A stretch of DNA of 64,000 nucleotides from positions 4,597,501 to 4,661,500 of the forward strand of contig NZ_BLIN01000005.1 of assembly GCF_009811555.1 (NCBI RefSeq), in the 5' to 3' direction. The notes beneath the pieces are model-generated. The model worked only from the letters and a program-made list of their open reading frames with translations, was not told where the DNA came from and made no database searches. Source of the DNA: Streptomyces caniferus (GTDB lineage Bacteria; Actinomycetota; Actinomycetes; Streptomycetales; Streptomycetaceae). Position numbers and translations under genes: made by a program. This document shows positions 42,910 to 54,787 of the stretch, piece by piece; within the stretch, counting starts at the first letter, position 1; each line of letters begins with the position of its first letter.

Positions 42910-43938
42910 ATGGTGTCCAAACGTATTGCCATCGGTGTCGGAACGCTCATGACGATGACCTTGGCGGGCGTAGCCGCGACGGCTGTCGCGGGTCCCGCTC
43001 CGACGTCTGACAAGGCTTCCGACCCGGCGCTCGGCAACAAGGCAGCGAAGAACTACCTGTACGCATCCATTGGGGATTTCGATACAGAGGTGAAACCGCT
43101 GATCGATCGCCCCGATGTCGCCGGCGTGCAGCTGGTGGTGCCGTGGAAGGCACTCGAGCGGAAGAAGAATCAGTACGATTTCTCGGAGGTCGACCGGGCG
43201 CTGAACTATCTGCAGTCCCGCCACAAGAAGCTGTTCATCCAGGTCCAGGACCGGTTCTTCGCGCCGCCGACCAGGCTCCCGGACTATCTGTTGAATGATC
43301 CGGAATACAAGGGAGGCGCGGCGCCGACAACGAACGAAAGCGGCCTTGGTCCCGGTGTGCCCGGAGCGGTCGCAGCGCAATGGAATCCGCAGGTGCGGGG
43401 CCGTTTCCAGCATCTGCTGAAGGCCCTGGCACAGCGATTCGACGGTCGCCTCGCCGGGGTGAACCTTCCGGAAACCGCTACCGGAGTGGACACCAAGAAG
43501 GACCGTACCGGATACAGCCACGATTCCTACTTCCAGGCAGAACTTGCCAACATGGCCTACGGCAAGAAGGTCTTCACCAAGACGCAATTCATTCAGTACG
43601 TCAACTTCTGGCCGGGCGAGTGGAACAACAGCCGCAACTATATGAAGCGCACCTTCGAGTTCGCCGAGGCGCACGGAATCGGTCTCGGCGGCCCTGACGT
43701 CCTGCCGAACCGTCCGGCGCAGATGGAGAACTCGTACCCCTTCTTCAAGAAATACCGCGGCAAGCTCCCCATCGTGGCCATGGCTGTGCAGGAACCCGAC
43801 TTCGAGTACAAGAACCCCACGACGAAGAAGCCGTACACCCGGCAAGAGTTCACCGATTTCGGCACGAACACCCTCGGGGCCGACGTCATGTTCTGGGCCA
43901 CCAGCGCGCCCTGGCTCCACCAGCCGGCGGCCCGATAG
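42910..43938 (+). CDS. secreted TIM-barrel (glycoside-hydrolase-like) protein
   Basis: A 342-residue protein; ATG 42910 (MVSKRIAIGVGTLM) has GGTGGGG just before it. The signal peptide ends near VAGPAPTS. The body has barrel strands typical of clan GH-A: GVQLVVPWKALERKKNQYDF, KLFIQVQDRFF and GVNLPETATG with a possible acid/base Glu. Later come IQYVNFWPGEWNN and GIGLGGPDVLPN. It shows many Lys/Asn and is less GC-rich than its neighbours, suggesting a transferred gene. It may act on polysaccharide; the family is not pinned down. Confidence 0.7.
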   Translation: MVSKRIAIGVGTLMTMTLAGVAATAVAGPAPTSDKASDPALGNKAAKNYLYASIGDFDTEVKPLIDRPDVAGVQLVVPWKALERKKNQYDFSEVDRALNYLQSRHKKLFIQVQDRFFAPPTRLPDYLLNDPEYKGGAAPTTNESGLGPGVPGAVAAQWNPQVRGRFQHLLKALAQRFDGRLAGVNLPETATGVDTKKDRTGYSHDSYFQAELANMAYGKKVFTKTQFIQYVNFWPGEWNNSRNYMKRTFEFAEAHGIGLGGPDVLPNRPAQMENSYPFFKKYRGKLPIVAMAVQEPDFEYKNPTTKKPYTRQEFTDFGTNTLGADVMFWATSAPWLHQPAAR

Positions 43939-44025
43939 AGACACACATCCTGCGCCGGCGGGGAAGGCGCCATGTCACGAGAGGTTGTGGGTGACCTGGC
44001 GCCCCTCGGCAGCCAGGGGCCGTCC

Positions 44026-44853
44026 TCACCTGGCCGCGTAGCGCGCCGGTGTCGTGCCCACATGGCGGGTGAAGTGACGGTTCAGATGGGATTGATCATG
44101 GAATCCCAGGGCAGCCGCGACCTCCGCCGGACGCCTGCCGTCGAGCAGGAGCCCGCGGGCCCGTTCGATGCGCTTGCCGGTCAGGTAGGTGTGCGGCGGC
44201 AGGCCGTAGGTCCGCTTGAAGCAGCGGATCAAATGGGTGGGGTGCGCGTGCAGGACGGCGGCGGCCTCCCGCAAGGAGAGCCCGGTCGACAGACGGGCAT
44301 CCAGCAGCTCCCGCAAGGCGGCAGCCAGGCGGTTCGCCTCGCGGCCAGGCGTGCGCGGCGGCTTGAGCGCGTCCAGGTGGAAGTGCAGCCGTTCCCGGAT
44401 GAAGGACAGCCGGGACTCGGCCTCGAACGCGTCACCCGGGTGCCCGAGGGACGTGTGCAGCTGGTGGATGCGATGGCGCAGCAGCTCGTCGCCGAAGACC
44501 GGCCCGTCCACCGCGCGGCCGGTCAGCCCCTCGGGGAGCACGTCCGCATCGAGGTAGAGCACCCGCTTGCGGAAGCCGGACGCGGTGACCGTCCTGCCGT
44601 CGTGGGGGACACCGGGCGGTAGCAGAACGACCGTGTCGGAGCCGGTCACGCCATGACGGTGGCGGTCACATGCGAAGTCGACCGCCCCGTCATTGAGGAT
44701 CATCAGGGCCCAGGTGTCATGGGTGTGGGTCGGATACGCATGCTCGGTGAAGTGCGCGTGGAAGACCTCGGCGATCCCCGGAACGGACGGCCGCCAGGCG
44801 CTGACCGTCGTACGCGGCGGCCCCTCGGCCGTACGGTGCGGGCCGTCTGTCAT
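44026..44853 (-). CDS. AraC-family transcriptional regulator with cupin sensor domain
   Basis: A 275-residue regulator. The N-terminal AraC-type cupin carries HAYPTHTHDTWALMIL. The C-terminal pair of helix-turn-helices includes LSLREAAAVLHAHPTHLIRC and PAEVAAALGFHDQSHLNRHF. ATG 44853 (MTDGPHRTAEG) is preferred; GTG 44880 would add nine residues. It is divergent from the cupin gene with only about 50 bases between starts, so it probably controls that gene and itself. Confidence 0.9.
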   Translation of the reverse strand: MTDGPHRTAEGPPRTTVSAWRPSVPGIAEVFHAHFTEHAYPTHTHDTWALMILNDGAVDFACDRHRHGVTGSDTVVLLPPGVPHDGRTVTASGFRKRVLYLDADVLPEGLTGRAVDGPVFGDELLRHRIHQLHTSLGHPGDAFEAESRLSFIRERLHFHLDALKPPRTPGREANRLAAALRELLDARLSTGLSLREAAAVLHAHPTHLIRCFKRTYGLPPHTYLTGKRIERARGLLLDGRRPAEVAAALGFHDQSHLNRHFTRHVGTTPARYAAR

Positions 44854-44902
44854 GCCAGGAACGTACAAGACCGACGGCACCCGGACACGACAGTCTCAGG
44901 AC

Positions 44903-45271
44903 ATGACAACTTCTCCCGTGCCGGTCAATCTCGCCGACAAGCTCTCCCAGTTCAGTGACCTCTGGTCGCAGAAGAAGATCGCCGACCTCAACGACTACGA
45001 GGTCAAACTCGCCAAACTGCACGGGGAGTTCGTCTGGCACACGCACGACGACACCGACGAACTGTTCCTGGTCGTCAGCGGCCGGCTCACCATCCGGCTC
45101 AGGGACGGCGACGTGGAACTCGGACCCGGCGAGCTGTTCGTCGTCCCCCGAGGCGTCGAGCACTGCCCGGTGGCGGAGGAGGAGACCGCCATCCTTCTCC
45201 TCGAACCGGCCGGCACGCTCAACACCGGCGACGGGGGAGGGCCCAGGAGCAAGGCGCCCGAGGCCCTGTGA
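44903..45271 (+). CDS. single-domain cupin protein
   Basis: A 122-residue protein. Cupin motif 1 is HGEFVWHTHDDTDELFLVV (H-x-H with a Glu in E-L-F). Motif 2 is LGPGELFVVPRGVEHCPVA with the second metal His. Such proteins bind a metal and a small ligand or act as isomerases or dioxygenases. Divergent from an AraC regulator that also carries a cupin; they may respond to the same small molecule. Confidence 0.88.
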   Translation: MTTSPVPVNLADKLSQFSDLWSQKKIADLNDYEVKLAKLHGEFVWHTHDDTDELFLVVSGRLTIRLRDGDVELGPGELFVVPRGVEHCPVAEEETAILLLEPAGTLNTGDGGGPRSKAPEAL

Positions 45272-45277
45272 CCTCGG

Positions 45278-45547
45278 TCAGCGCTCGGTAGCGGCGTACG
45301 CGACGAAGTCGGCCCAGGCGGCGGGGCGGAGGTGGAGCTGCGGCCCGTCGGGGTTCTTGGAGTCGCGGATGTGGATGGTGGAGGAGGTGGCGGCGACCTC
45401 GAGGCACTCGTTGCTATTGCCGTTGTCGCTGTAGCTGCTCTTCTGCCAGGCGACTTCGAGGCAGTCGTGGCCGTTGCTGCTGTCGCTGTAGCTGCTCTTC
45501 GTCCACTCCAGCTCAGAAACGTTCACCGCAGAGGGCTTGAGGGTCAT
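45278..45547 (-). CDS. DUF397 protein with duplicated motif
   Basis: An 89-residue protein. The DUF397 signature occurs twice in tandem: WTKSSYSDSSNGHDCLEVA and WQKSSYSDNGNSNECLEVA, then IHIRDSKNPDGPQL and WADFVAYA. The usual DUF397 protein of about 60-70 residues has one copy. Its ATG overlaps the stop of the helix-turn-helix gene (ATGA), the standard Streptomyces arrangement of a Scr1-type regulator with its DUF397 partner. Confidence 0.92.
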   Translation of the reverse strand: MTLKPSAVNVSELEWTKSSYSDSSNGHDCLEVAWQKSSYSDNGNSNECLEVAATSSTIHIRDSKNPDGPQLHLRPAAWADFVAYAATER

Positions 45548-46392
45548 GTCTCTCCCAGCGCTTTCTCGATGAAGGCCAGCGACTCCCGGGGGGTGAGAGC
45601 CTGGGCCCGGATGATGCCATAGCGCAGCTCAAGGACTCGGATCTCTCTCGGGTCGGACAGCGGACGGCTGGTGACCTGGCCTTCGTCGCGCCCCACCGCT
45701 GAGCCGTCGCCGAACTTCAGCACCTGGATCCGACCGCCCATCCCGGCGTGATCGTCGCAGTCGGTCGGCATCACCTGGATTTCGACGTTCCGCAACTGAC
45801 CCACTTCCAACAGGCGTTCGAGCTGTCGACGCAGAACCATTCTGCCCCCTACGGGACGACGAAGCGTCACTTCTTCCTGGACGAAAGTGAGCGATGGTGC
45901 GGGTGAGCGCTCGAAGATGCACCGCCGTGCCATGCGCGCGGCCACCATCCGTTCCACCTCGTCTTGCGAGTAGGCAGGACGCCACGTTTGGATCAGCGCC
46001 TGCGCATACTCCTTCGTCTGCAGTAATCCGTGCAGATTGTGGTTGCTGTACGCGCCGAGCTCGACCGCCTTGGCCTCCAGCTTGGCCAGGTCCCGGACTT
46101 TCTTGGGGTAAGTGGCCTGTTCCACGTCCTTCTTCATCGCGGCGATCTTGCCGCCTGCTCCCAGTACTTCGTCTGCCTTGTCGAGGAACTCCGGGCGGGG
46201 GATACGCGCACCCCGCTCGATCTTGTAGATCAGGTTCTCCCCGTACCCCAGGGCCGCACCGAACTCCGCCGGACGCAGGCCCGCGGCCTCATGCCAGAGT
46301 TTCAGCTGACGACCGACCGCCTCGACGAGGGCTTGTGTCTCGTCTTCCGGATCGACGTCCCAACCCGCCTCGTCGGATCCGTCAACATTCAT
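45544..46392 (-). CDS. Scr1-family helix-turn-helix regulator (DUF5753)
   Basis: A 282-residue regulator. ATG 46392 follows GGAGG. Residues about 20-75 form an XRE-type helix-turn-helix (LKLWHEAAGLRPAEFGAALG, YKIERGARIPRPEFLDKAD). The rest is the DUF5753 domain with YSNHNLHGLLQTKEYAQALI and VERMVAARMARRCIF. These proteins pair with DUF397 partners and an RsbW-like ATPase, as here (divergent at 46505). Palindromic sites lie between the two starts. Confidence 0.93.
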   Translation of the reverse strand: MNVDGSDEAGWDVDPEDETQALVEAVGRQLKLWHEAAGLRPAEFGAALGYGENLIYKIERGARIPRPEFLDKADEVLGAGGKIAAMKKDVEQATYPKKVRDLAKLEAKAVELGAYSNHNLHGLLQTKEYAQALIQTWRPAYSQDEVERMVAARMARRCIFERSPAPSLTFVQEEVTLRRPVGGRMVLRRQLERLLEVGQLRNVEIQVMPTDCDDHAGMGGRIQVLKFGDGSAVGRDEGQVTSRPLSDPREIRVLELRYGIIRAQALTPRESLAFIEKALGET

Positions 46393-46422
46393 CCGCTCCC
46401 ACCTCCTGGACAGCGGGGACAC

Positions 46423-46440
46423 TCCTGGACAACACCAGGA
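46423..46440. promoter_or_regulatory. operator-like inverted repeat between the regulator and ATPase genes
   Basis: TCCTGG-ACAACA-CCAGGA is perfect. TCCTGGACA occurs twice (46404 and 46423), 19 bases apart, on one face of the helix. A likely target of the Scr1-type regulator. Confidence 0.45.
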
Positions 46441-46504
46441 CAGTCACCGTGAGTACCGGCCGAATCACTATTCAGCGTAAGCAAGGCCGACCACGCTGAG
46501 TGAC

Positions 46505-46930
46505 ATGAATCAGGAAATCCCCGAGTACAAGCTCCAGTTCAAGGTCCAGCTCTCCGCCACCCGCCGGGGAGCTCGCCTCGCGCGGCTCCTTGCCACCGAG
46601 CAACTCCGGGCCTGGGGCGTGCCGTTCGAGTCGCCGGCGCACGTCATCGCCGAGCTGGCCGCGAACGCCGCGACGCACGGGCGCGTACCGGGCCGGGACT
46701 TCCGCCTCGCCGTCCTGTCCGACGCGGACACGCTCCGTATCGAGGTGACGGATGCGCGTGGTGACCGGCTCCCGGCCCTGCAGGTGTCAGGGCTACGGGA
46801 GTCGGGGCGCGGGCTGGTCCTTGTCGAGGCGCTCGCCGATCGGTGGGGTGCCTGTCGGGGGCCGTTCCCCTGCAAAACGGTCTGGGCGGAATTCGACCTG
46901 CCGATGTGGGGCCGATGGGACCGAGTGTGA
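46505..46930 (+). CDS. RsbW-like ATP-binding protein
   Basis: A 141-residue HATPase_c_2 protein. The N box is HVIAELAANAATHG, the G1 region is RIEVTDARGDRLP and the G2 region is ESGRGLVLVEALADRWG. It ends with a Trp-rich tail (FDLPMWGRWDRV). It is divergent from the Scr1/DUF397 pair, forming the recurrent three-gene module seen many times in Streptomyces genomes (bldB/whiJ-like loci). It is thought to act in regulatory switching; targets are unknown. Confidence 0.9.
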   Translation: MNQEIPEYKLQFKVQLSATRRGARLARLLATEQLRAWGVPFESPAHVIAELAANAATHGRVPGRDFRLAVLSDADTLRIEVTDARGDRLPALQVSGLRESGRGLVLVEALADRWGACRGPFPCKTVWAEFDLPMWGRWDRV

Positions 46931-47186
46931 GACGACCGGCCGCCCGTCAACCGGAGGCCGGGTAGCCGGACTCCGGTGCGCCGAGCGTCGGGGTTTGGGC
47001 CCGTAAAAGACCAATAACCCCAGGTAGAGAAACCGGTCCAACCCAGCCCGACCCAGCCGGACCCTTCCCCGGTGCGCCCCCGGCGTCACTCGCGCGGGTG
47101 ATCCATGACCGGAAGACTCGCTTCCGCTGCCCTCGACCCTGCACTCTCGGTAACGACACCCCGAAAACCCGCGCACACCCGCACAC

Positions 47187-48211
47187 ATGCGACGGCCCCC
47201 GGCCGGGACTGGCATCCCGAACGAGGGCCTGACCAACGAGGAAGCAGCAACCTTCCTGATGGCTCTACAGAAGTCTAATGCGCCTGCGCCCGCCCGGCAC
47301 GAGGTTCGGCGAACCTCGGCCGGCGTCCGCAAAGTCACCGAGTACCAAGCCCCCGGCTACACGATCGTCGGCAATCACCTCACCCAGCACCGGTCCCTGT
47401 CCGGCCTCGCGATCGGGCTCGCGGCCCACATCCAGTCGCTGCCGGAGGGCGCGCCGGTCGACATCCGTACGCTGGCGAGGCGGTTCCCCGAGGGGCGGGA
47501 CCGGATCGCCGCCGCCTTACGGGAGTTGGAGGCCAACGGCTACCTCGAACGCGTCCGGCGGCGCACCGACGACGGGCGGATGGTCACGCTCACGATCTCG
47601 TACAACGACCCGGAGGCCACCCGCGCCCGCCGGGCCCGCGAGGACGCCGAGCAGGCCAAACGCCGGGCCGCCGTCGCGCCGCCCCTGCCTGCTCCGGCCC
47701 GTGCACCCGTCAGGAAACCGCCGCGTCCGGTCCCCTCGGCGCAGCCGTCCCGCGCCCCGCAACCGGCGCCCGCGCCCCAGCAACCCACGCCCGCACCGCA
47801 GCAGCCACCCCCTGCGCCGCAGTTACCGGAGCCCGCCACCCGCGCGCACCACACCCCGGCCGCCGCCCTCCTCGCGAACCTCCGCCACGACGATCCCCGC
47901 CTGCTGCTCTCCGTGCGGGACATCGAGCGGCTCACGCCGCCCGTCGCCGCCTGGCTGGAACGCGGGGCCTCCCGGGAGGCCGTCCGCAGAACCCTGACGA
48001 CCGGCCTCCCGGCCGCCCTTCACGTCCGGCCGCCCTGCTCGCCCACCGCCTCGTGGAGCTGCTTCCGCCACCCCTCCCGGCCGCCGACGCACCCCCGGAC
48101 GCCCGCGCCCGGCCGGCCCCGCTCCAAACCTGCGACGGCTGCGAGCGCGCCTTCCGCGCACCTGTCCCGGGCCGATGCCGCGACTGCCGCCACCCAGCGG
48201 CAGCGCCGTGA
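47187..48211 (+). pseudogene. winged-helix DNA-binding protein with zinc tail, frameshifted
   Basis: The frame from 47187 (or ATG 47259) encodes a winged-helix domain: YTIVGNHLTQHRSLSGLAIG, FPEGRDRIAAALRELEANGY. A Pro/Gln linker (APAPQQPTPAPQQPPP) and a helical segment ending RRTLTTGLPA follow. After about 48015 the family's continuation appears one base back: LLAHRLVELLPPPLPAAD and a zinc tail TCDGCERAFRAPVPGRCRDC, ending at TGA 48209-48211. The original frame instead runs on as Pro/Arg nonsense to 48506. So one base seems lost near 48010-48030. Alternatively it is a sequencing error. Confidence 0.75.
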
Positions 48212-48529
48212 GCGTCACGCACCGGGCCCGGACGGGCGGGGGAGGCGGCTCCGCCCAACTCGCCCGGCAGTGCGGGCAGCTCGTCACCCCACTCGTCACC
48301 CCAGGCTTCGCCACTGCCCCGTGCCCGCCAATAGCTGGACATTGAGTATCAGTCAGTCGAAAAGCGAAGATCGACTACACGTGCGAGTTTCACAAAATCG
48401 TCAAGCTCAAGATCCGCTCAACCGGGTTTCCGGATGCCTAATACGGCTAGTACGTTTGTGCGTGGCAAAGAGAGCGTGGCATCTGACCAATGCCCGCGCC
48501 GAATAATGAAGTTGAATCGGGGAAATTCA
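48212..48529 (+). other. 318-base gap before the secreted-peptide gene
   Basis: GC-rich to 48330, then markedly AT-richer (48340-48529). It probably holds the promoter of the secreted gene. No conserved structure or gene is seen. Confidence 0.35.
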
Positions 48530-48889
48530 ATGAAGAGCCTTGTCTCGGGTGCGATGTCGGCCGTCATGCTGGGAGGCATCGTCCTCGCCAGTGGCACCGG
48601 CGTGGCCTACGCGGAGTCGAACCCGCGGCCCGCGGTTCAGTCGAACATGGTGAACCCCATCGAAGAAGCTCGTTCGATGTGCATCATGTCCAAGAGCAAG
48701 GACGACTGCGCCTACCTGATGCACAACACCAAGATGATCAAGATGGTGAAGAACTGTCTGATCAAGGGGGCGATCGGCGGGGCCGGTGCGCTGATCGTCG
48801 GCCGGTACGTCAGCAAGGACGTGGCCAAGGACATCGCGAGCAAGACCGTGGTCGCCGGAGCCACCGGCTGCCTCTCGTCGCTCGCCTGA
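48530..48889 (+). CDS. small secreted protein with glycine-rich hydrophobic C-terminus
   Basis: A 119-residue protein starting MKSLVSGAMSAVMLGGIVLA, with signal cleavage near VAYAES. The 88-residue mature chain has four Cys (SMCIMS, DDCAYL, KNCLIK, TGCLSS). It has a Lys/Met amphipathic stretch (TKMIKMVKNCLIK) and a Gly/Ala/Val segment (GAIGGAGALIVGRYVSKDVA). That pattern, basic helix then small-residue membrane-active segment, is bacteriocin-like. No named family is recognised. A gene for a two-TM protein follows 16 bases later. Confidence 0.65.
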   Translation: MKSLVSGAMSAVMLGGIVLASGTGVAYAESNPRPAVQSNMVNPIEEARSMCIMSKSKDDCAYLMHNTKMIKMVKNCLIKGAIGGAGALIVGRYVSKDVAKDIASKTVVAGATGCLSSLA

Positions 48890-48905
48890 GGCTGAGGAAA
48901 TTCTG

Positions 48906-49088
48906 ATGGCCAAGATTGCATTTACTCTTCTCTGGGCCGGCGTGGTCATCGCGGTGAACAGGGCGCTCGATGACGTCATCTGGGCCCAGTATCTGGCGCT
49001 GTTCGTCCTCGGGGGAATTTACGCCTTTACTGTCAACAAGGTGCCGGGACCTCGTGGCAAGAGCGCCCATGAAGGCCCGGAAGCGTAG
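48906..49088 (+). CDS. small two-TM membrane protein
   Basis: A 60-residue protein with GAGGAAATTCTG leading to the ATG. Two helices (IAFTLLWAGVVIAVNRAL and YLALFVLGGIYAFTV) are joined by a short acidic loop DDVIWA. The C-terminal tail is hydrophilic. Size and topology resemble bacteriocin immunity proteins, and it directly follows a secreted peptide gene. Also possible: an unrelated envelope protein. Confidence 0.65.
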   Translation: MAKIAFTLLWAGVVIAVNRALDDVIWAQYLALFVLGGIYAFTVNKVPGPRGKSAHEGPEA

Positions 49089-49111
49089 CTTTCTTGGCGT
49101 CACGCGTCCGG

Positions 49112-49160
49112 AAAAAGGCCGTGTCGGCGGTGTCCTTGGGGCACCGTCGGCACGGCTTTT
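49112..49160 (+). terminator. rho-independent terminator
   Basis: AAAAAGGCCGTGTCGGCGGTG pairs almost completely with CACCGTCGGCACGGCTTTT, with loop TCCTTGGGG. It has A and T tracts on both sides, so it acts on both strands. It follows the two-TM gene. Confidence 0.85.
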
Positions 49161-49296
49161 GAGTGGTGCCGCACGAAGACGGCCGACGGGCCGGGCCGCC
49201 GGGCGCCGTTGTCACGGCGCCTGGTGCGCCGGGTACGGGAATTCGTGGAACCGCGGCGCACCGGGCTCCGGGGCGGCCCGGCCCGTACGGCACGCG

Positions 49297-50240
49297 CTAC
49301 GTCCCCCGGGTCACCATCAACCTGCCGACGGCCTCCTCCAGTTCGGCGATGCGGTCGGCAAGGCGCTCCTTGTCGGAGCCCTTCGCGTCGCGCAGGAGGA
49401 GTTCCACCTCGGCGAGCTGGCCGGCGATCTCCGCGAGGCGGGAGGCGTCGCCGGCGGGTGCCGCCGCGGGCTGCGGGAGCGGCTCGGACGACACGGGGGC
49501 GCCGGGGCCCTCCGGGGGGATGGGGGGATGCCCCGGCTGTCCAGTGGGACCGGCCGGTTGTCCGGGTGTCGGGGGGTGCTGCTGGGCCTGGCCCGCGGGG
49601 GGCGCCACGGGTGAAGCCGGGTCCGCGGCGGAAGTCGGAGCCGGGGCCCCCTCCGCGGCCGCTGTCGATGCCGAGGCCGGAGCCGTCGTCGACACCGCCG
49701 GCGGGGGCGAGGGTCCGGACGGGGCCGGCGCCGCGTCCGTGGCGCCTGCGGCGGCCGTCGTGGCGGGCGGTGACCCCTCGCCTCCAGGGCGGTCCTCCGA
49801 GGTCAGCAGGCGCTTCAACTGCTCGGCCTGGGCAGCCAGTTGGCGGTTCTTGCGGTGGAGTTCGAGGAAGACGTTCACCTTGGTTCGCAGCAGCCAGGGG
49901 TCGAAGGGCTTGATGAGGAAGTCGGCGGCGCCGACCGTGTAGCCGCGGTAGGCGTAGTTCGGGTCGACCGAGGCGCCGGTGAGGAGAATGATCGGGACGT
50001 CCTTCGTCTGGTCCAGGCCCTTGATGTTGGCGGCGGTCTCGAAGCCGTTCATGCCCGGCATCAGTACATCGATGAGGACGACCGCGAACTCCTCGCGGAG
50101 CATGGCCTTGAGGGCCTCTTCGCCGGACCGCGCACGGACGACCTTCTGGGTGAGCGAGCCCAGTACGGCTTCCAGCGCGACGAGGTTCTCCTCCATGTCG
50201 TCGACGATGAGGATGCTGGGTGAGGTGTCCGGTGCGGTCG

Positions 50241-50244
<4 letters not shown>
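49297..50244 (-). CDS. response regulator without DNA-binding domain (OsaB-like)
   Basis: A 315-residue protein. The receiver domain is residues about 10-130: ILIVDDMEENLVALEAVL with acid pocket D15/D16, phospho-acceptor D59 in VVLIDVLMPG, Thr in IILLTGAS and Lys in FLIKPFDPW. A coiled coil follows (LRTKVNVFLELHRKNRQLAA). Then come about 100 disordered Ala/Pro residues and a C-terminal coiled coil (LAEVELLLRDAKGSDKERLA). The start overlaps the kinase stop (ATGA), so it is the kinase's partner. It resembles S. coelicolor OsaB, needed for osmotic adaptation. Output is by protein contact. Confidence 0.9.
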
Positions 50245-54662
<4,418 letters not shown>

Positions 54663-54787
54663 GACACACCATCCCCCCAGTGATCGATGTGGAGAAAGCC
54701 AAGTCGGGCAGGGTGATCCATTTGGGCAGATATGACATAGTATAAAGCGCTTGTAATCAGTTTTTCCCGGCATATTCAGGGGGCGCA
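54663..54787. promoter_or_regulatory. AT-rich divergent promoter region
   Basis: A 125-base gap between the kinase and phosphatase starts. The 54720-54780 part is AT-rich, with TATACT (minus strand, 54737-54742) as a -10 candidate and an AAGCGCTT palindrome at 54745-54752. Co-regulation of the divergent signalling genes is plausible. Confidence 0.5.
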
